A stretch of DNA of 64,000 bases from Oscillospiraceae bacterium (GCA_910574995.1 CAJTCS010000008.1:62001-126000); one strand, 5' to 3'; positions 25,038 to 34,696 are shown, counted from the stretch's first letter. Notes: generated from the letters alone by a model not told the origin. Numbers and translations are program-made.

Positions 25038-25550
25038 ATGATAGAGCTTAGGAGATTATCAGTAGATGATGGAATGGATGTATATGTAATGTTACAAGAA
25101 ATTCCCAAAGAAGAGAACGGGTTAATGAACAATGCTAACGGGTTATCATTTGAGGAATATAAAGACTGGTTGAAGAGAAAATATGCAGATTCCGAGCAGA
25201 TTGGACTTAAAGACGGTTGGAAAGTGCCGTCTACTACATATTGGCTTTATGCAGATGAGAGGCCAGTTGGTTTTGGCTCTATCAGGCATTTTCTCACAGA
25301 TGCGCTTCGTGAAGCGGGGGGGCATATAGGGTATGGAATAGCTCCTAAGTACCGTGGGAAAGGATATGGAAAGAAAATTCTTGAGCTTTTACTTGAGGAA
25401 GCCAGCTGTCTTGGAATTGATAGAGTACTTGTTACAATTCAGTTGGACAATGCTGCATCAAAGGCAGTAGCATTTGCAAATGGTGGTGTGATTGGGAAAC
25501 AAACAGATGAACGTATATTTGTTTGGATAGATACTGTGCGGAAATGCTGA
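25038..25550 (+). CDS. GNAT-family N-acetyltransferase
   Basis: A 170-aa acetyltransferase starting MIELRRLSVDDGMDVY. The acetyl-CoA site is seen in GGHIGYGIAPKYRGKGYGKKIL (Q/RxxGxG/A as YRGKGYG), with LVTIQLDNAASKAVAFANGG forming the last strand and helix. The start follows GAGGGGAGA. It is a single-gene unit with its own promoter and a strong downstream terminator, as for a cargo gene. AT content is higher than that of its neighbours. Substrate is unknown. Confidence 0.9.
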   Translation: MIELRRLSVDDGMDVYVMLQEIPKEENGLMNNANGLSFEEYKDWLKRKYADSEQIGLKDGWKVPSTTYWLYADERPVGFGSIRHFLTDALREAGGHIGYGIAPKYRGKGYGKKILELLLEEASCLGIDRVLVTIQLDNAASKAVAFANGGVIGKQTDERIFVWIDTVRKC

Positions 25551-25655
25551 AAATTTATTGATAATGATTTTGTCAAATTCCAGTTTATCGGGCCGCTCTT
25601 GATTTTGATTTCTTCCATTACACAGGGGACTTAATGACTTCTTGATTACTTCCTG

Positions 25656-25695
25656 AAAAAGGAAGCTGCCACCTCCCGATGACAGCTTCCTTTTT
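25656..25695. terminator. Bidirectional intrinsic terminator
   Basis: AAAAAGGAAGCTG and CAGCTTCCTTTTT form a perfect stem with A and T runs on both sides. It lies between the converging GNAT gene and serine recombinase gene. Confidence 0.85.
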
Positions 25696-25714
25696 GCCTT
25701 ATGCGTAAATCAAA

Positions 25715-27763
25715 TTATTCTGCCGACGTTCGGGCTGGATGGGGAAGTAAGGCAGGGGTAATAATTGTCCCCGATGAGCTCGTAGCTGATATCTGTTCTT
25801 TCGTCTTTGATGAAGCGTTCCATTGTGCGTTCTCCTTTGCTTTTTTATCGTGATAGGCTTTCAAGGTAACTTGATTGTGTTTTTCTTTGCGGCATTTATC
25901 GGAGCAAAGCGTCTGCTGGCTATGCGTAGGCCAGAACAGCTCGCCGCACACAGCGCATTTGCGCTGGCGGTAATAATGCTCTCCACGCTCCGCTTCCCGT
26001 TCAGCCTTTTTCTTATCCTGCCTTGCCTGATAACAGCACTCGTCGGAGCAGAATATCTGCCTGTTGCTTGCCGGGGTAAACTCCTTGCCGCAATGGGGGC
26101 AAACCTTCGGGGGGACAGACACGCCGCCGTTTGCCGCAATCTTCGCCGCCTTGCGCTTCTCCCGATACGCCTTTTCTCTGGCCCGCTGACGGGCTAACCT
26201 CTCTTTTTCAGCCTGTTCCTCCTGCGCCCTGACTTCCTCTAATTCCTGTTCGGTGTAGGCAATATCGACTTTCCCGACATAGTTGAAGTATATATCAACC
26301 TTTTGTGTCCGGGCCTTTCCCGTTCCCACCGCTTCATAGACAACAATCTTGTCAACAAGTTCGGAGAACATCATATCGGTCACTTCGGCGGGGTCTTTGT
26401 ACTTCCGTATCAGGGAAATGAAATGCTCGATATCAAGGGGCTTTGCCCTTTCCTCCGCAACGGCGGCTTTCAGCTTGTCCATTTTGGCTTCAAGGTCTGC
26501 CTGTTCTCTGTCATACTGCACCGAAAGCTGCTTGTACTGCCTTTCGGGGAGCAGGCCGGATATGAGGTTTTCATACAGCCCCCGCACAAGTCTGGAAAGC
26601 TCGTCATATCGGGTCTGCAACCGCTTCAATTCCTGCTTGCTCTGCTGGGGCTTCGCTTCCTGCTTGTCGGCCCACAGGGATTGAAGTTCCGCCGCAAACG
26701 CTTCCTCGTCTTGCAGGACAAACCGGGAAAGCCGTTTGACCGCAGACAGGAGCAGGGCTTCCACATTGTTGGCGCTGATGGAGTGGGCCGTACAGGTGTT
26801 GATCTGGCTGGCGTACCCGCCGCAACGGAAAGAGTGCCGGATGGAGCCGTCTTTCTTACTGTGATGGGTCTGCAAGGTCATACGCCTGCCGCAGTCGGCG
26901 CAATAGAGGTAGCCGCTCAGACGGTTATATTGACTGCCCCAGGGGGAGGCCCGCTCTACCCGCTTTATTCTGCGGTGAACGCTGTCCCACAGTTCTTGCG
27001 AAATGATGGCTTCATGCGTATTGGGGAACACATATTGCTCCGCTTCCTCGGTTTCCCTGCGCTTGTGCAGCTTGAAGTTCGTGACAACAGACCTGTGCAG
27101 GACGGTGTGTCCAAGGTATTCCTGCCTGTTCAAAATCTTCTGAACCGCCGAGAGCGACCAAAGGTATTTATCCGAAAATTTCTGCCCATGGTACTGCTCT
27201 GGATGTTTTTCCTTCGCATGGGCGGCAGGGATTAAGACCTGTTCCTCGGTCAGTATGGCGGCGATTGCCCGTGAGCTTTTGCCCTCGTTAGCAAGCTGGA
27301 AGATATGCCGCACCACCTCGGCGGCTTCGGGGTCAACGACAAGCGTCTGCTTATCTCCCTCCACCCGGTTATAGCCATAGGGGATACTGCCCGAACAACG
27401 CTTCCCGTCTTTCATGCGTGAATCGAATACCGCCCGAATCTTATTGCTCGTGTCTTTGGCATAATATTCGTTCATTATATTCAAAAACGGTGCAAAATCG
27501 TTCTCAGAGGTGCTATTACTGTCAATACCGTTGTTTATGGCAATGAAGCGTACATCTTTCTGAGGAAGCAGGATTTCCGTATAAAATCCCACTTGCAGGT
27601 AATTCCTCCCAAATCTGCTCATGTCTTTTACGATAATCGTGCCGATGTTCCCGGCTTCCGCTTCGGCTATCATTTCCATGAAGCCAGGACGGTTGAAAGC
27701 TGACGTTAGATAACGATACTTTTGAAAACACTGGAAAATCAAGGTTTTTCGAGCGACGGACAA
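25715..27763 (-). pseudogene. Large serine recombinase lacking catalytic N-terminus
   Basis: From FNRPGFMEMIAEAEAGNIG onward this is a normal large serine recombinase: IIVKDMSRFGRNYLQVG, the recombinase domain, zinc ribbon CADCGRRMTLQ, a coiled coil, and three extra C-terminal CxxC-type zinc pairs (CPHCGKEF, CAVCGELF, CSDKCR). The first 60 or so residues, with the nucleophilic Ser, are replaced by unrelated codons (MSVARKTLIFQ...). The cut falls exactly where the N-terminal stub at 5535-5705 ends. The product cannot be active. The C-terminal tail ends near the terminator at 25695. Confidence 0.85.
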
Positions 27764-27800
27764 GCCGGGTATTGTACTAAAAACTGAATACGACGCAGAA

Positions 27801-27849
27801 GCGGCGTTTCTTGCTTCCCATACGGGAGAACAAGGAACGCCGCTTTTTT
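27801..27849 (+). terminator. Leader terminator upstream of replication gene
   Basis: GCGGCGTTTCTTG and CAAGGAACGCCGC form a stem (one bulge) with a small inner hairpin, followed by TTTTTT. It stands about 150 bases before the replication gene and is spanned by the small open frame 27811-27993, as in attenuators. Confidence 0.65.
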
Positions 27850-27993
27850 CATGCCCTTTGTTACGCAGTAGGGGCAGAGAAAGCCTTGCTACAAGCGGTT
27901 TTGCGGGCGCGTATCTTTCGCGGCAAGGGATTTATACCTTATCCCCCGAAACCGCGTTTCTACTGCGTAACAAATCCACAGCAAAAGGAGTGA
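27811..27993 (+). CDS. Possible 60-aa leader peptide
   Basis: An open frame from a TTG at 27811 reads LPIRENKERRFFHALCYAVG and ends PPKPRFYCVTNPQQKE. It stops 6 bases before the next ATG, and its last codons contain that gene's ribosome site (AAAAGGAG). The ending resembles the tail fused to the cut VirB4 (SPKMAFYCVT, 31349-31378), so the sequence recurs. It may be a coupled leader peptide; a shorter start is possible. Also seen is a mini-frame ATGCCCTTTGTTACGCAGTAG-like at 27851-27871 (MPFVTQ). Confidence 0.4.
   Translation: MLPIRENKERRFFHALCYAVGAEKALLQAVLRARIFRGKGFIPYPPKPRFYCVTNPQQKE
27857..27974 (+). repeat. Perfect 15-bp inverted repeat in leader
   Basis: TTTGTTACGCAGTAG (27857-27871) pairs with CTACTGCGTAACAAA (27960-27974), closing an 88-base loop that contains a smaller CCTTGC/GCAAGG stem. 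It would form a long RNA structure just before the replication gene ribosome site. Confidence 0.65.
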
Positions 27994-27999
27994 TTTACT

Positions 28000-28971
28000 A
28001 TGGCAGTTTTCCGGGTGGAACGAAACAAGGGCTACACCGTAATGAGCAACCACCACCTACGCAACAAGGAGATTTCCTTAAAAGCAAAGGGGCTGTTGTC
28101 GCAAATGCTGTCACTCCCCGAAGATTGGGACTACACCTTGAAAGGCTTATCCCTTATCAACCGGGAGAAGATAGACGCTATCCGCGAAGCCATACGGGAG
28201 CTTGAAAGAGCCGGGTATATCGTCCGTTCAAGGGAGCGCGATGAGAAAGGACGCTTGCGGGGCGCGGACTATGTGATATTCGAGCAGCCGCAGCCGCCTA
28301 CGCCGGATTTACCTACATTGGATAATCCAACATTGGATAATCCAACACAGGAAAAACCAACATTGGAAAATCCTACGTTGGAAAATCCAACGCAATTAAA
28401 TAAAGATATACAAAGAACTGACTTACCAAAAAAAGAAAAACCAAATACGGATTTATCAAGTACCCATTCCATTCCTATCCTTTCCCCTAACCCCTCTCCT
28501 TGCGGGGAAGCGGCTACGCCGCCGGAACGGAAAGGAACGGAAGCGGCAGCACAGAGCGCGGTAGAGATATACCGGGAAATCATCAAGGACAATATCGACT
28601 ACGACATTCTCAAACAGGACATGAAATTTGACGGTGACAGGCTTGACGAGATTGTAGACCTCATGCTTGAAACGGTATGCACCGCAAGGAAGCGGGTGCG
28701 GATTGCGGGGGACGACTATCCGGCAGAGCTTGTGAAGTCAAAGTTTATGAAACTGGACGGCGAGCATATCCGCTTTGTGCTTGACTGTATGCGGGAGAAC
28801 ACGACCAAAATCCGCAACATCAAGCAATATCTGAAAGCAGCCCTTTTCAACGCCCCGTCCACAATGGGCAACTACTACACTTCCCTTGTCGCCCATGACA
28901 TGGCAAGCGGCGCACTTGCGCCACAGGAGCCGCACGACCCTTATTCATTCAAACCGGGCGAAAGCCTGTAA
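28000..28971 (+). CDS. Replication-initiation-like protein with DUF6017
   Basis: A 323-aa protein. The N-terminal winged-helix part (VMSNHHLRNKEISLKAKGLL, ELERAGYIVRSR) resembles replication initiators. A low-complexity linker carries about six copies of NPTLD/E (residues 105-130). The C-terminal DUF6017-like domain has DEIVDLMLETVCTARK and IRNIKQYLKAALFNAP. The RepA at 41578 has the same C-terminal domain. The start follows AAAAGGAG. It heads a short plus-strand series with PrgI and VirB4, under an attenuator-like leader. Confidence 0.8.
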   Translation: MAVFRVERNKGYTVMSNHHLRNKEISLKAKGLLSQMLSLPEDWDYTLKGLSLINREKIDAIREAIRELERAGYIVRSRERDEKGRLRGADYVIFEQPQPPTPDLPTLDNPTLDNPTQEKPTLENPTLENPTQLNKDIQRTDLPKKEKPNTDLSSTHSIPILSPNPSPCGEAATPPERKGTEAAAQSAVEIYREIIKDNIDYDILKQDMKFDGDRLDEIVDLMLETVCTARKRVRIAGDDYPAELVKSKFMKLDGEHIRFVLDCMRENTTKIRNIKQYLKAALFNAPSTMGNYYTSLVAHDMASGALAPQEPHDPYSFKPGESL

Positions 28972-28993
28972 ACAGCAAAAGGAGGATTTTTTT

Positions 28994-29287
28994 ATGGCAC
29001 AGAGAACAGGAGCATTTGCCTTGATTACCCTTATGGAAAATTACAGCAACACCAAACCCAGAGAAAGGAGGTTTTCACTTGGCGTATGTACCCGTACCCA
29101 AAGACTTATCCAAAGTCAAGACAAAAGTAGCGTTCAACCTTACCAAACGGCAGATTGTATGTTTTGCGGCGGCTCTCCTGTTCGGCTTGCCGCTTTTCTT
29201 TCTGCTCAAAGACAGCACAGGCACAAGCCTTGCGTCTATGGCTATGATTGCCGTCATGCTGCCCTGTTTCCTGTTCGCCATGTATGA
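28994..29287 (+). CDS. Small ORF overlapping prgI, doubtful
   Basis: ATG at 28994 follows GGAGG and reads MAQRTGAFALITLMENYSNT. After about 28 codons it overlaps the PrgI gene in another frame and is probably not constrained. It may be the 5' remnant of a gene that lost its middle, or a short coupling ORF. Confidence 0.25.
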   Translation: MAQRTGAFALITLMENYSNTKPRERRFSLGVCTRTQRLIQSQDKSSVQPYQTADCMFCGGSPVRLAAFLSAQRQHRHKPCVYGYDCRHAALFPVRHV

Positions 29288-29480
29288 AAAGCATGGACAG
29301 CCCCTTGAAGTGGTGGTGAAGAACATCATACGGACGAAATTCATAGCCCCCAAAGAACGACCATACAGGACAGACAACTTTTATTCCGTCTTAGAACGGC
29401 AGAGAAAACTTGAAAAGGAGGTATCAGCGATTGCAAAAGGAAACACGAAGAAACAGCGCGGCGGGAAGCGCAAAGCCTAA
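29079..29480 (+). CDS. PrgI-family conjugal transfer membrane protein
   Basis: A 133-aa protein starting with TTG at 29079 after AAAGGAGG, reading AYVPVPKDLSKVKTKVAFNL. Two membrane segments (VCFAAALLFGLPLFFLL and MAMIAVMLPCFLFAMY) are followed by a cytoplasmic tail with KFIAPKERPYRTDN. This is the full form of the stub at 3991-4107. PrgI proteins are thought to be inner-channel parts of Gram-positive type IV secretion and are encoded just before VirB4, as here (49-base overlap). Confidence 0.9.
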   Translation: MAYVPVPKDLSKVKTKVAFNLTKRQIVCFAAALLFGLPLFFLLKDSTGTSLASMAMIAVMLPCFLFAMYEKHGQPLEVVVKNIIRTKFIAPKERPYRTDNFYSVLERQRKLEKEVSAIAKGNTKKQRGGKRKA

Positions 29481-31461
29481 CCCGCCCCGCAAGCTCACCC
29501 GCGCCGAGAAAAAGCAGATTGCGGAAATCATCAGACAGGCAAAGGGCGACGGGAAAGCGCACACCGCGCAGCAGACAATCCCTTATATCCAGATGTACCC
29601 GGACGGTATCTGCAAGGTTACGGGACGGAAATACTCAAAGACCGTCGCCTTTGAAGATATTAACTATCAGCTTGCACAGGCAGACGACAAGACCGCCATT
29701 TTTGAGAACTGGTGCGACTTCCTCAACTACTTTGACGCTTCCGTTTCGGTGCAGCTCTCTTTCATCAATCAGGGGACGCAGCGGGGCGAAGCGGAAAAAG
29801 CGGTCAATATCCCGGCACAGGAGGACGCTTTCAATTCTATCCGCACAGAATACCGGGATATGCTGAAAAACCAGCTTGCAAAGGGCAACAACGGGCTTGT
29901 CAAAGCGAAGTATATCACCTTTGCCATTGAAGCCGACAGTCTGGGCGCGGCGAAATCCCGCCTTGCCCGTATCGAAACGGACGTACTCAATAACTTTAAG
30001 CTCTTGGGCGTGTCTGCCCGCCCCATGACAGGCTATGAACGCCTTAAAATGCTGCATGGCATTTTCCACCCGGAGGGTGGGCAGTTTTCCTTTGATTTTT
30101 CATGGCTTGCCCCGTCCGGGCTTTCCACAAAGGACTTTATCGCCCCGTCCTCTTTCCGTTTTGGCGAGGGGCGGTATTTCCGCATGGGGCGCAAAATCGG
30201 CGCGGTTTCATTCCTTGAAATCCTTGCGCCGGAATTAAACGACCGTATCTTATCCGACATTCTGGACTTGGAAACGGGCGTTATCGTCAATCTGCATATC
30301 CACAGTATCGACCAGACCGAAGCCATAAAGACAATCAAGCGGAAAATCACCGACCTTGACAAAATGAAAATCGAGGAACAAAAGAAAGCGGTACGCAGCG
30401 GCTATGACATGGATATAATCCCGTCCGACCTTGCCACGTTCGGCAGCGAAGCGAAAAATCTCTTACAGGACTTGCAGAGCCAGAATGAAAGAATGTTCCT
30501 CTTGACGTTCCTTGTGGTGAACATGGCAGACACAAAAAGGAAACTGGAAAACGACGTGTTCGCGGCGGCGGGCATAGCACAGAAGAACAACTGCGCCTTA
30601 ACCCGCCTTGACTACCAACAGGAAGCGGGGCTTATGTCCTCTGTACCGCTTGGGGAGAACCTTATCCCCATTCAAAGGGGGCTTACCACGTCAAGCACCG
30701 CTATCTTTATCCCCTTTATCACACAGGAGCTTTTTCAATCTGGCGCGGCTTTATACTACGGCTTAAACGCCCTGTCTAACAACATGATACTCTGCGACCG
30801 CAAGCAGCTAAAGAACCCCAACGGCTTAATCTTGGGTACGCCGGGAAGCGGGAAATCCTTTGCAGCCAAACGGGAAATGACAAACGCTTTCCTCATTACC
30901 GACGACGACATAATTATCTGCGACCCGGAAGCAGAGTATTTTTCCCTTGTGCAGCGGCTTGACGGGCAAGTGATACGCTTGTCGCCTACGGGCAAGGGCA
31001 TTGACGGGAAGCCCCAGTATGTGAACCCTATGGATATTAACCTTAATTACAGCGAGGACGACAGCCCCCTTGCGCTGAAATCCGACTTTATCCTCTCCCT
31101 CTGCGAGCTTGTCATAGGCGGCAAGGAGGGCTTGCAGCCCGTCGATAAGACCGTCATTGACCGCGCCGTTAGGAACGTGTACCGCCCTTTCCTTGCAGAC
31201 CCCGCCCCGGAGAAAATGCCGATTTTGGGCGACCTCTACGACGAGCTTTTGAAGCAGCCGGAGCCGGAAGCGGCGCGTATCGCGGCGGCGTTGGAGCTTT
31301 ACGTTTCCGGGAGCCTTAACGTCTTTAACCACAGGACGATACCTTTATCCCCGAAAATGGCGTTCTACTGCGTAACATTCACGAAAACAGCACCCATAAA
31401 AAGACAGGGCGCGGAAGTCATATACTGGCTTCCGCGCCCTGTTCTTTTTTTGCCTATCTGA
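29431..31461 (+). pseudogene. VirB4-type conjugation ATPase, 3' end lost
   Basis: The TTG at 29431 follows AAAAGGAGG. About 638 residues match a VirB4/TraE ATPase: N-terminal part with YSKTVAFEDINYQLAQ, then Walker A ILGTPGSGKSFAAKRE (near residue 470) and Walker B IIICDPEAEYF. After GSLNVFNHRT (31345) the frame enters other DNA and stops at 31461. The C-terminal motifs (the FDIKQLG region and arginine finger) are gone, so channel energisation is probably lost. The foreign tail carries the recurring FYCVT leader and a terminator. Confidence 0.85.
31406..31452 (+). terminator. Strong intrinsic terminator after cut VirB4
   Basis: AGGGCGCGGAAG pairs perfectly with CTTCCGCGCCCT around an 11-base loop, followed by a T-rich run. 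It overlaps the foreign tail of the cut VirB4 frame, so it probably came from the incoming leader sequence. Confidence 0.8.
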
Positions 31462-31705
31462 CATTTCCCTTTTCCATTTCTTCAAGCGGGAACTGCGGGA
31501 GGGCTTCTATCAGCTTCTTTGTGATGGACTGGCGCATATCTTCGTTGATTTCCTGTTTCGTGCTTCCGTCCGGCTGTCTGACCGCTACCGTCGATAGCCT
31601 GTCGATTTCGTCCTTGTAGCACTCCACGACTTTCTCCACCGCCCATTTTTCCCCGGCGACGGCGGCGCGTATGGTTTCATATTCCGGCATTTTCTGGTTT
31701 TCCAT
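31454..31705 (-). CDS. HTH_16-type regulator (Tn916 Orf7/8-like)
   Basis: An 83-aa sigma-factor-like helix-turn-helix protein, reading MENQKMPEYETIRAAVAGEKW then AVEKVVECYKDEIDRLS. The C-terminus ends MRQSITKKLIEALPQFPLEE. The family is common on Tn916-like and Tn1549-like elements beside relaxase or replication genes. The ATG at 31705 follows GAGGAGC; 12 more upstream codons are open. It lies 63 bases after the relaxase fragment on the same strand. Confidence 0.85.
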   Translation of the reverse strand: MENQKMPEYETIRAAVAGEKWAVEKVVECYKDEIDRLSTVAVRQPDGSTKQEINEDMRQSITKKLIEALPQFPLEEMEKGNVR

Positions 31706-31768
31706 GCTCAACGCTCCTCTGCATTTTGATAGCCCTATCATAGCACAGCGGCGGGGATTTTGCTATCC

Positions 31769-32793
31769 TTATCCGCGCTCTGTTCCCTTTTCCCGTTCCT
31801 GCTGCCTGTCTGCCTGTAAAATGCTGTCAATGTTCTGCTTGATAATATCATATTCCCGGACTTTCTTTTTCAGCTTCCCATAGTCGGCGTAAAGGGCTTC
31901 TTTCTGCGCTTGGAGGGCTTCATATTCCGATTGCAGCGCGGCGAGGTTCGGGAGCTTTGCAATGCCCGCCGCTTTCAGCGACCTTGCGGCGGCTTCATGT
32001 AGGATAATCGCCTGTTCCTGTCCGGCGCGGTACTTTTCCCTGTTCCTTGCCTTTCGGTATGCGTCATAGACGGGCTTTGTCTTTTGGTAGGTGGAAACAT
32101 TCTTGATAAGCACCGCCATGTCCGCAAGCCGCTTTTCCGCGTTCTTCAATGCGTCTGCCGCCTGTTCGCTTTCCGCTGCCATTTCCAGGGTCCGGCTGAC
32201 TAAATCCGCGTACTGCTCAATCTTATGTTCCGTCAAGAAATTCATGGTTTTAGCTGCCTGTTTCAGATTATGGATTTTCGCCCACTGTTCATAGCCCTTA
32301 CTCTGCGCCGCCTTGATACTGTTCTCAATGTCGATAAGCAGCGACACGCCGCGCTGTTCTCTGGGAGCTTTCGCCGCCTTTGTCCGTCTGCCCGCTATCC
32401 GTTCCCTTATGGCTTCCTCTGTATAGTCTGCGCCGAGGGTTTTAAGGCGGGTGAAGCGTTCCTGTCCGGGGGCGCGGCATGATACATATTTCCCCGGCTT
32501 TATCTCATAGCCCGCCACCTGTAACCGCTGCAACAATTCCTCAAAACTGGAAACTTGGGGGATAAGCGCGTCAACGGCGGTTTTCAGCTTGCCTTTCCAA
32601 CTTGTACCCGTCTTTTCTGCCTGGTACTCCGCATAGCTCTTTCCCTTGCTGCCCTTGCCGGGGACGACGACGGACAAGCCATTTTCCCGGCACAGCTTGT
32701 CGCTCATGTTCCGTATGCCGTAATAGCTCCTTTTGTTGGAATTGTACTTGTGGTGGTCTACAAAATTCACCGCGCAGAAAATGATGTGGTTAT
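31769..32793 (-). pseudogene. Relaxase, N-terminal catalytic part missing
   Basis: The frame begins at THNHIIFCAVNFVDHH, inside the HxHxH metal motif, and continues through YNSNKRSYYGIRNMSDKLC to a normal helical C-terminus. The tyrosine-bearing N-terminus and the first histidines are lost; the junction is near 32793. The C-terminal half aligns with that of the intact relaxase at 2489-3907 (HNLKQAAKTMNFLTEH). It marks a second conjugative element in the window. Protein from the internal GTG at 32770 would be inactive. Confidence 0.85.
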
Positions 32794-32828
32794 GTGTGCA
32801 GTATCGTCAGAAGCAGCAGGCTGTCAGC

Positions 32829-32857
32829 TTGACTTTAACGCTTTAATGTGGTATAGT
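32829..32857 (+). promoter_or_regulatory. Promoter of the serine recombinase
   Basis: TTGACT and TATAGT are 17 bases apart, about 60 bases before the recombinase start. The element carrying the recombinase begins close to 32794-32828. Confidence 0.75.
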
Positions 32858-32915
32858 GTAGATGACAGACGAGCATAAACCCTGTTGTTTCTCGGACTGA
32901 TAAGGAGGCAGTTTT

Positions 32916-34529
32916 ATGAGGGAACAACAGAATTACAGAGCCGCTATCTATTGCCGGCTTTCTTCCGAAGATGGAGCCGACCACGAATCTATGAGCATTG
33001 GGAACCAGCGGGCATTGCTGACCGAGTATGTGCAGAAACAGGGCTGGGAGGTTGTCGATACCTATATCGACGACGGATTCTCAGGTACGAATTTTGATCG
33101 TCCCGGCTTTCAGCGGATGATTGCCGACATTGAAAAAGGGCGCATCAACCTGGTCATTACCAAAGACCTCTCCCGCCTTGGCCGTAACTACATCATGTGC
33201 GGGCAGTACACAGAGATTTATTTCCCGGAGCGCCATGTACGCTACATTGCCCTGAACGATGGCGTTGACACGCTGAACCAGACCAGCAGCATGGATATTA
33301 CGCCGTTCAAGCACATCCTAAACGATATGTACGCCAAGGATATTTCCACAAAAATCAAGTCCACGCTCCATACCAAAGCAAGACGCGGTGAATACCTTGG
33401 CGCACTCGACCCCTACGGCTACCTGCGGCATCCTGACGATAAGCACAAGCTGATTATCAACGAGGAAACCGCGCCGGTTGTCCGGCGGATGTTTGAAATG
33501 TGCGCGGCAGGGATTGGGGCAAGGAGCATTGCAACAACCCTGAACAACGAGGGTATCTTATCCCCCAAGGAATATACACGTTTCCGTAAGCACAATCCTG
33601 AACGGGATGGCGAGTTTGAACGCCGCCACTTCTGGACACGGACTTATGTGCAGTTCATGCTCAAAAACGAAATCTATGTAGGGAGCATGGTGCAGGGACG
33701 GCAGTACACGCCATCCTATCGCAGCAAGAAGCGGGAACCCATCCCAAAAGAAGATTGGGTGGTTGTCCCTGATATGCACGAGCCTATTGTGTCGCGGGAA
33801 TTATTTGACGAAGCACAGAAACGCATGGGAGCGCGGAAAAAGACCATTAAGGCAAAAGACGAACCCGATTTATTTGCTGGGCTGTTCTTCTGTGAAGCCT
33901 GCGGAACCTCCATGCTGCCCAAGGTAAGCCAGCAAAAATACTTCTACTACAACTGCGGGCGCAGCCACGCGATTGGACAATTAGCCTGCTCCAGCCACTA
34001 CATCAACCGTGACACCTTTCATCAGGCAGTGCTTGAGGACATCCGCCGCAATGCAAAACTGTTCAGCGAGGACGCGGAGAAAGCCGCACAAAGGCTCATG
34101 GAACTGAAATGCGCCGACCAGCAGAAGCAGACGGCAACGATGAAGCGCGACCTTGCATCGGCAAAGAAGCGGCTGGCTGACCTGGATATGAAGCTGAAAC
34201 GCACCTACGAGGACAATATGAGCGGCAAGCTGCCCGACCACATCTTTACCATGTTTATCGCAGATTACGATACGGAACGGGCAACGCTGAAAGCGAACAT
34301 TGCAGAGATGGAAAAGGCGCTGGAAAAGGTTCGGGATACCAAAGCCGATATTGACCGCTTCGCAGCCCTTATCCGAAAATACACCAGCTTTGAAAAACTC
34401 GACCGCTTCATGCTTCACGAACTGATTGACCGGATTACGATTTACGAAACGCCGGGTATGGGACGCTGCCGCAAGGGTAAGGAAAAGCGCATTACCATCT
34501 ACTACAAATTTGTCGGGGCTATCCAATAA
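32916..34529 (+). CDS. Large serine recombinase, intact
   Basis: A complete 537-aa integrase/excisionase. The N-terminal catalytic domain has AAIYCRLSSEDG with the nucleophilic Ser, DDGFSGTNFDRPGF and VITKDLSRLGRNY. The recombinase domain follows, then zinc ribbon CEACGTSMLP, a coiled coil with AQRLMELKC and RTYEDNMSG, and RITIYE near the end. The start follows AAGGAGGC. It is the only unbroken large recombinase in 23-35 kb and has its own promoter, so it may have mobilised neighbouring DNA. It sits between a cut relaxase and a cut recombinase stub. Confidence 0.92.
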   Translation: MREQQNYRAAIYCRLSSEDGADHESMSIGNQRALLTEYVQKQGWEVVDTYIDDGFSGTNFDRPGFQRMIADIEKGRINLVITKDLSRLGRNYIMCGQYTEIYFPERHVRYIALNDGVDTLNQTSSMDITPFKHILNDMYAKDISTKIKSTLHTKARRGEYLGALDPYGYLRHPDDKHKLIINEETAPVVRRMFEMCAAGIGARSIATTLNNEGILSPKEYTRFRKHNPERDGEFERRHFWTRTYVQFMLKNEIYVGSMVQGRQYTPSYRSKKREPIPKEDWVVVPDMHEPIVSRELFDEAQKRMGARKKTIKAKDEPDLFAGLFFCEACGTSMLPKVSQQKYFYYNCGRSHAIGQLACSSHYINRDTFHQAVLEDIRRNAKLFSEDAEKAAQRLMELKCADQQKQTATMKRDLASAKKRLADLDMKLKRTYEDNMSGKLPDHIFTMFIADYDTERATLKANIAEMEKALEKVRDTKADIDRFAALIRKYTSFEKLDRFMLHELIDRITIYETPGMGRCRKGKEKRITIYYKFVGAIQ

Positions 34530-34532
34530 TAG

Positions 34533-34565
34533 AAAAACGGCATCCCTTATGGATGCCGAAAAAAA
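34533..34565 (-). terminator. Hairpin with flanking A/T runs
   Basis: CGGCATCC-CTTAT-GGATGCCG is flanked by A runs on the plus strand. Read on the minus strand it has the form of a terminator, and would act on transcripts coming from the recombinase stub at 34592-34658. Confidence 0.5.
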
Positions 34566-34591
34566 TAACTTGGCTTTACGTCTATTTGTCA

Positions 34592-34658
34592 TATCATCAT
34601 CTCTTGAAAGACGCTCGTAAAGGGCCGTAATTCTTGCTTTTCCTGCCTTTTTTGACAT
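34592..34658 (-). pseudogene. Serine recombinase N-terminal stub
   Basis: About 22 codons read MSKKAGKARITALYERLSRD followed by DD, the usual opening of a large serine recombinase; the rest is unrelated. The ATG lies after GGAGGTGTG. As at 5535-5705, this minus-strand stub abuts the 3' end of a plus-strand recombinase gene. Confidence 0.55.
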
Positions 34659-34696
34659 TTTTCACACCTCCGTTTCGATATGTAGTTATAAATTTA

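Noticed and set aside
28310-28400. CRISPR-like tandem repeats
   Set aside because: The short repeats encode NPTLD/E in frame within a linker and lack unique spacers. No CRISPR array was seen anywhere in the window.
33981-34658. 225-codon minus-strand frame
   Set aside because: Only its first 22 codons resemble a recombinase start; the rest is antisense to the intact recombinase.
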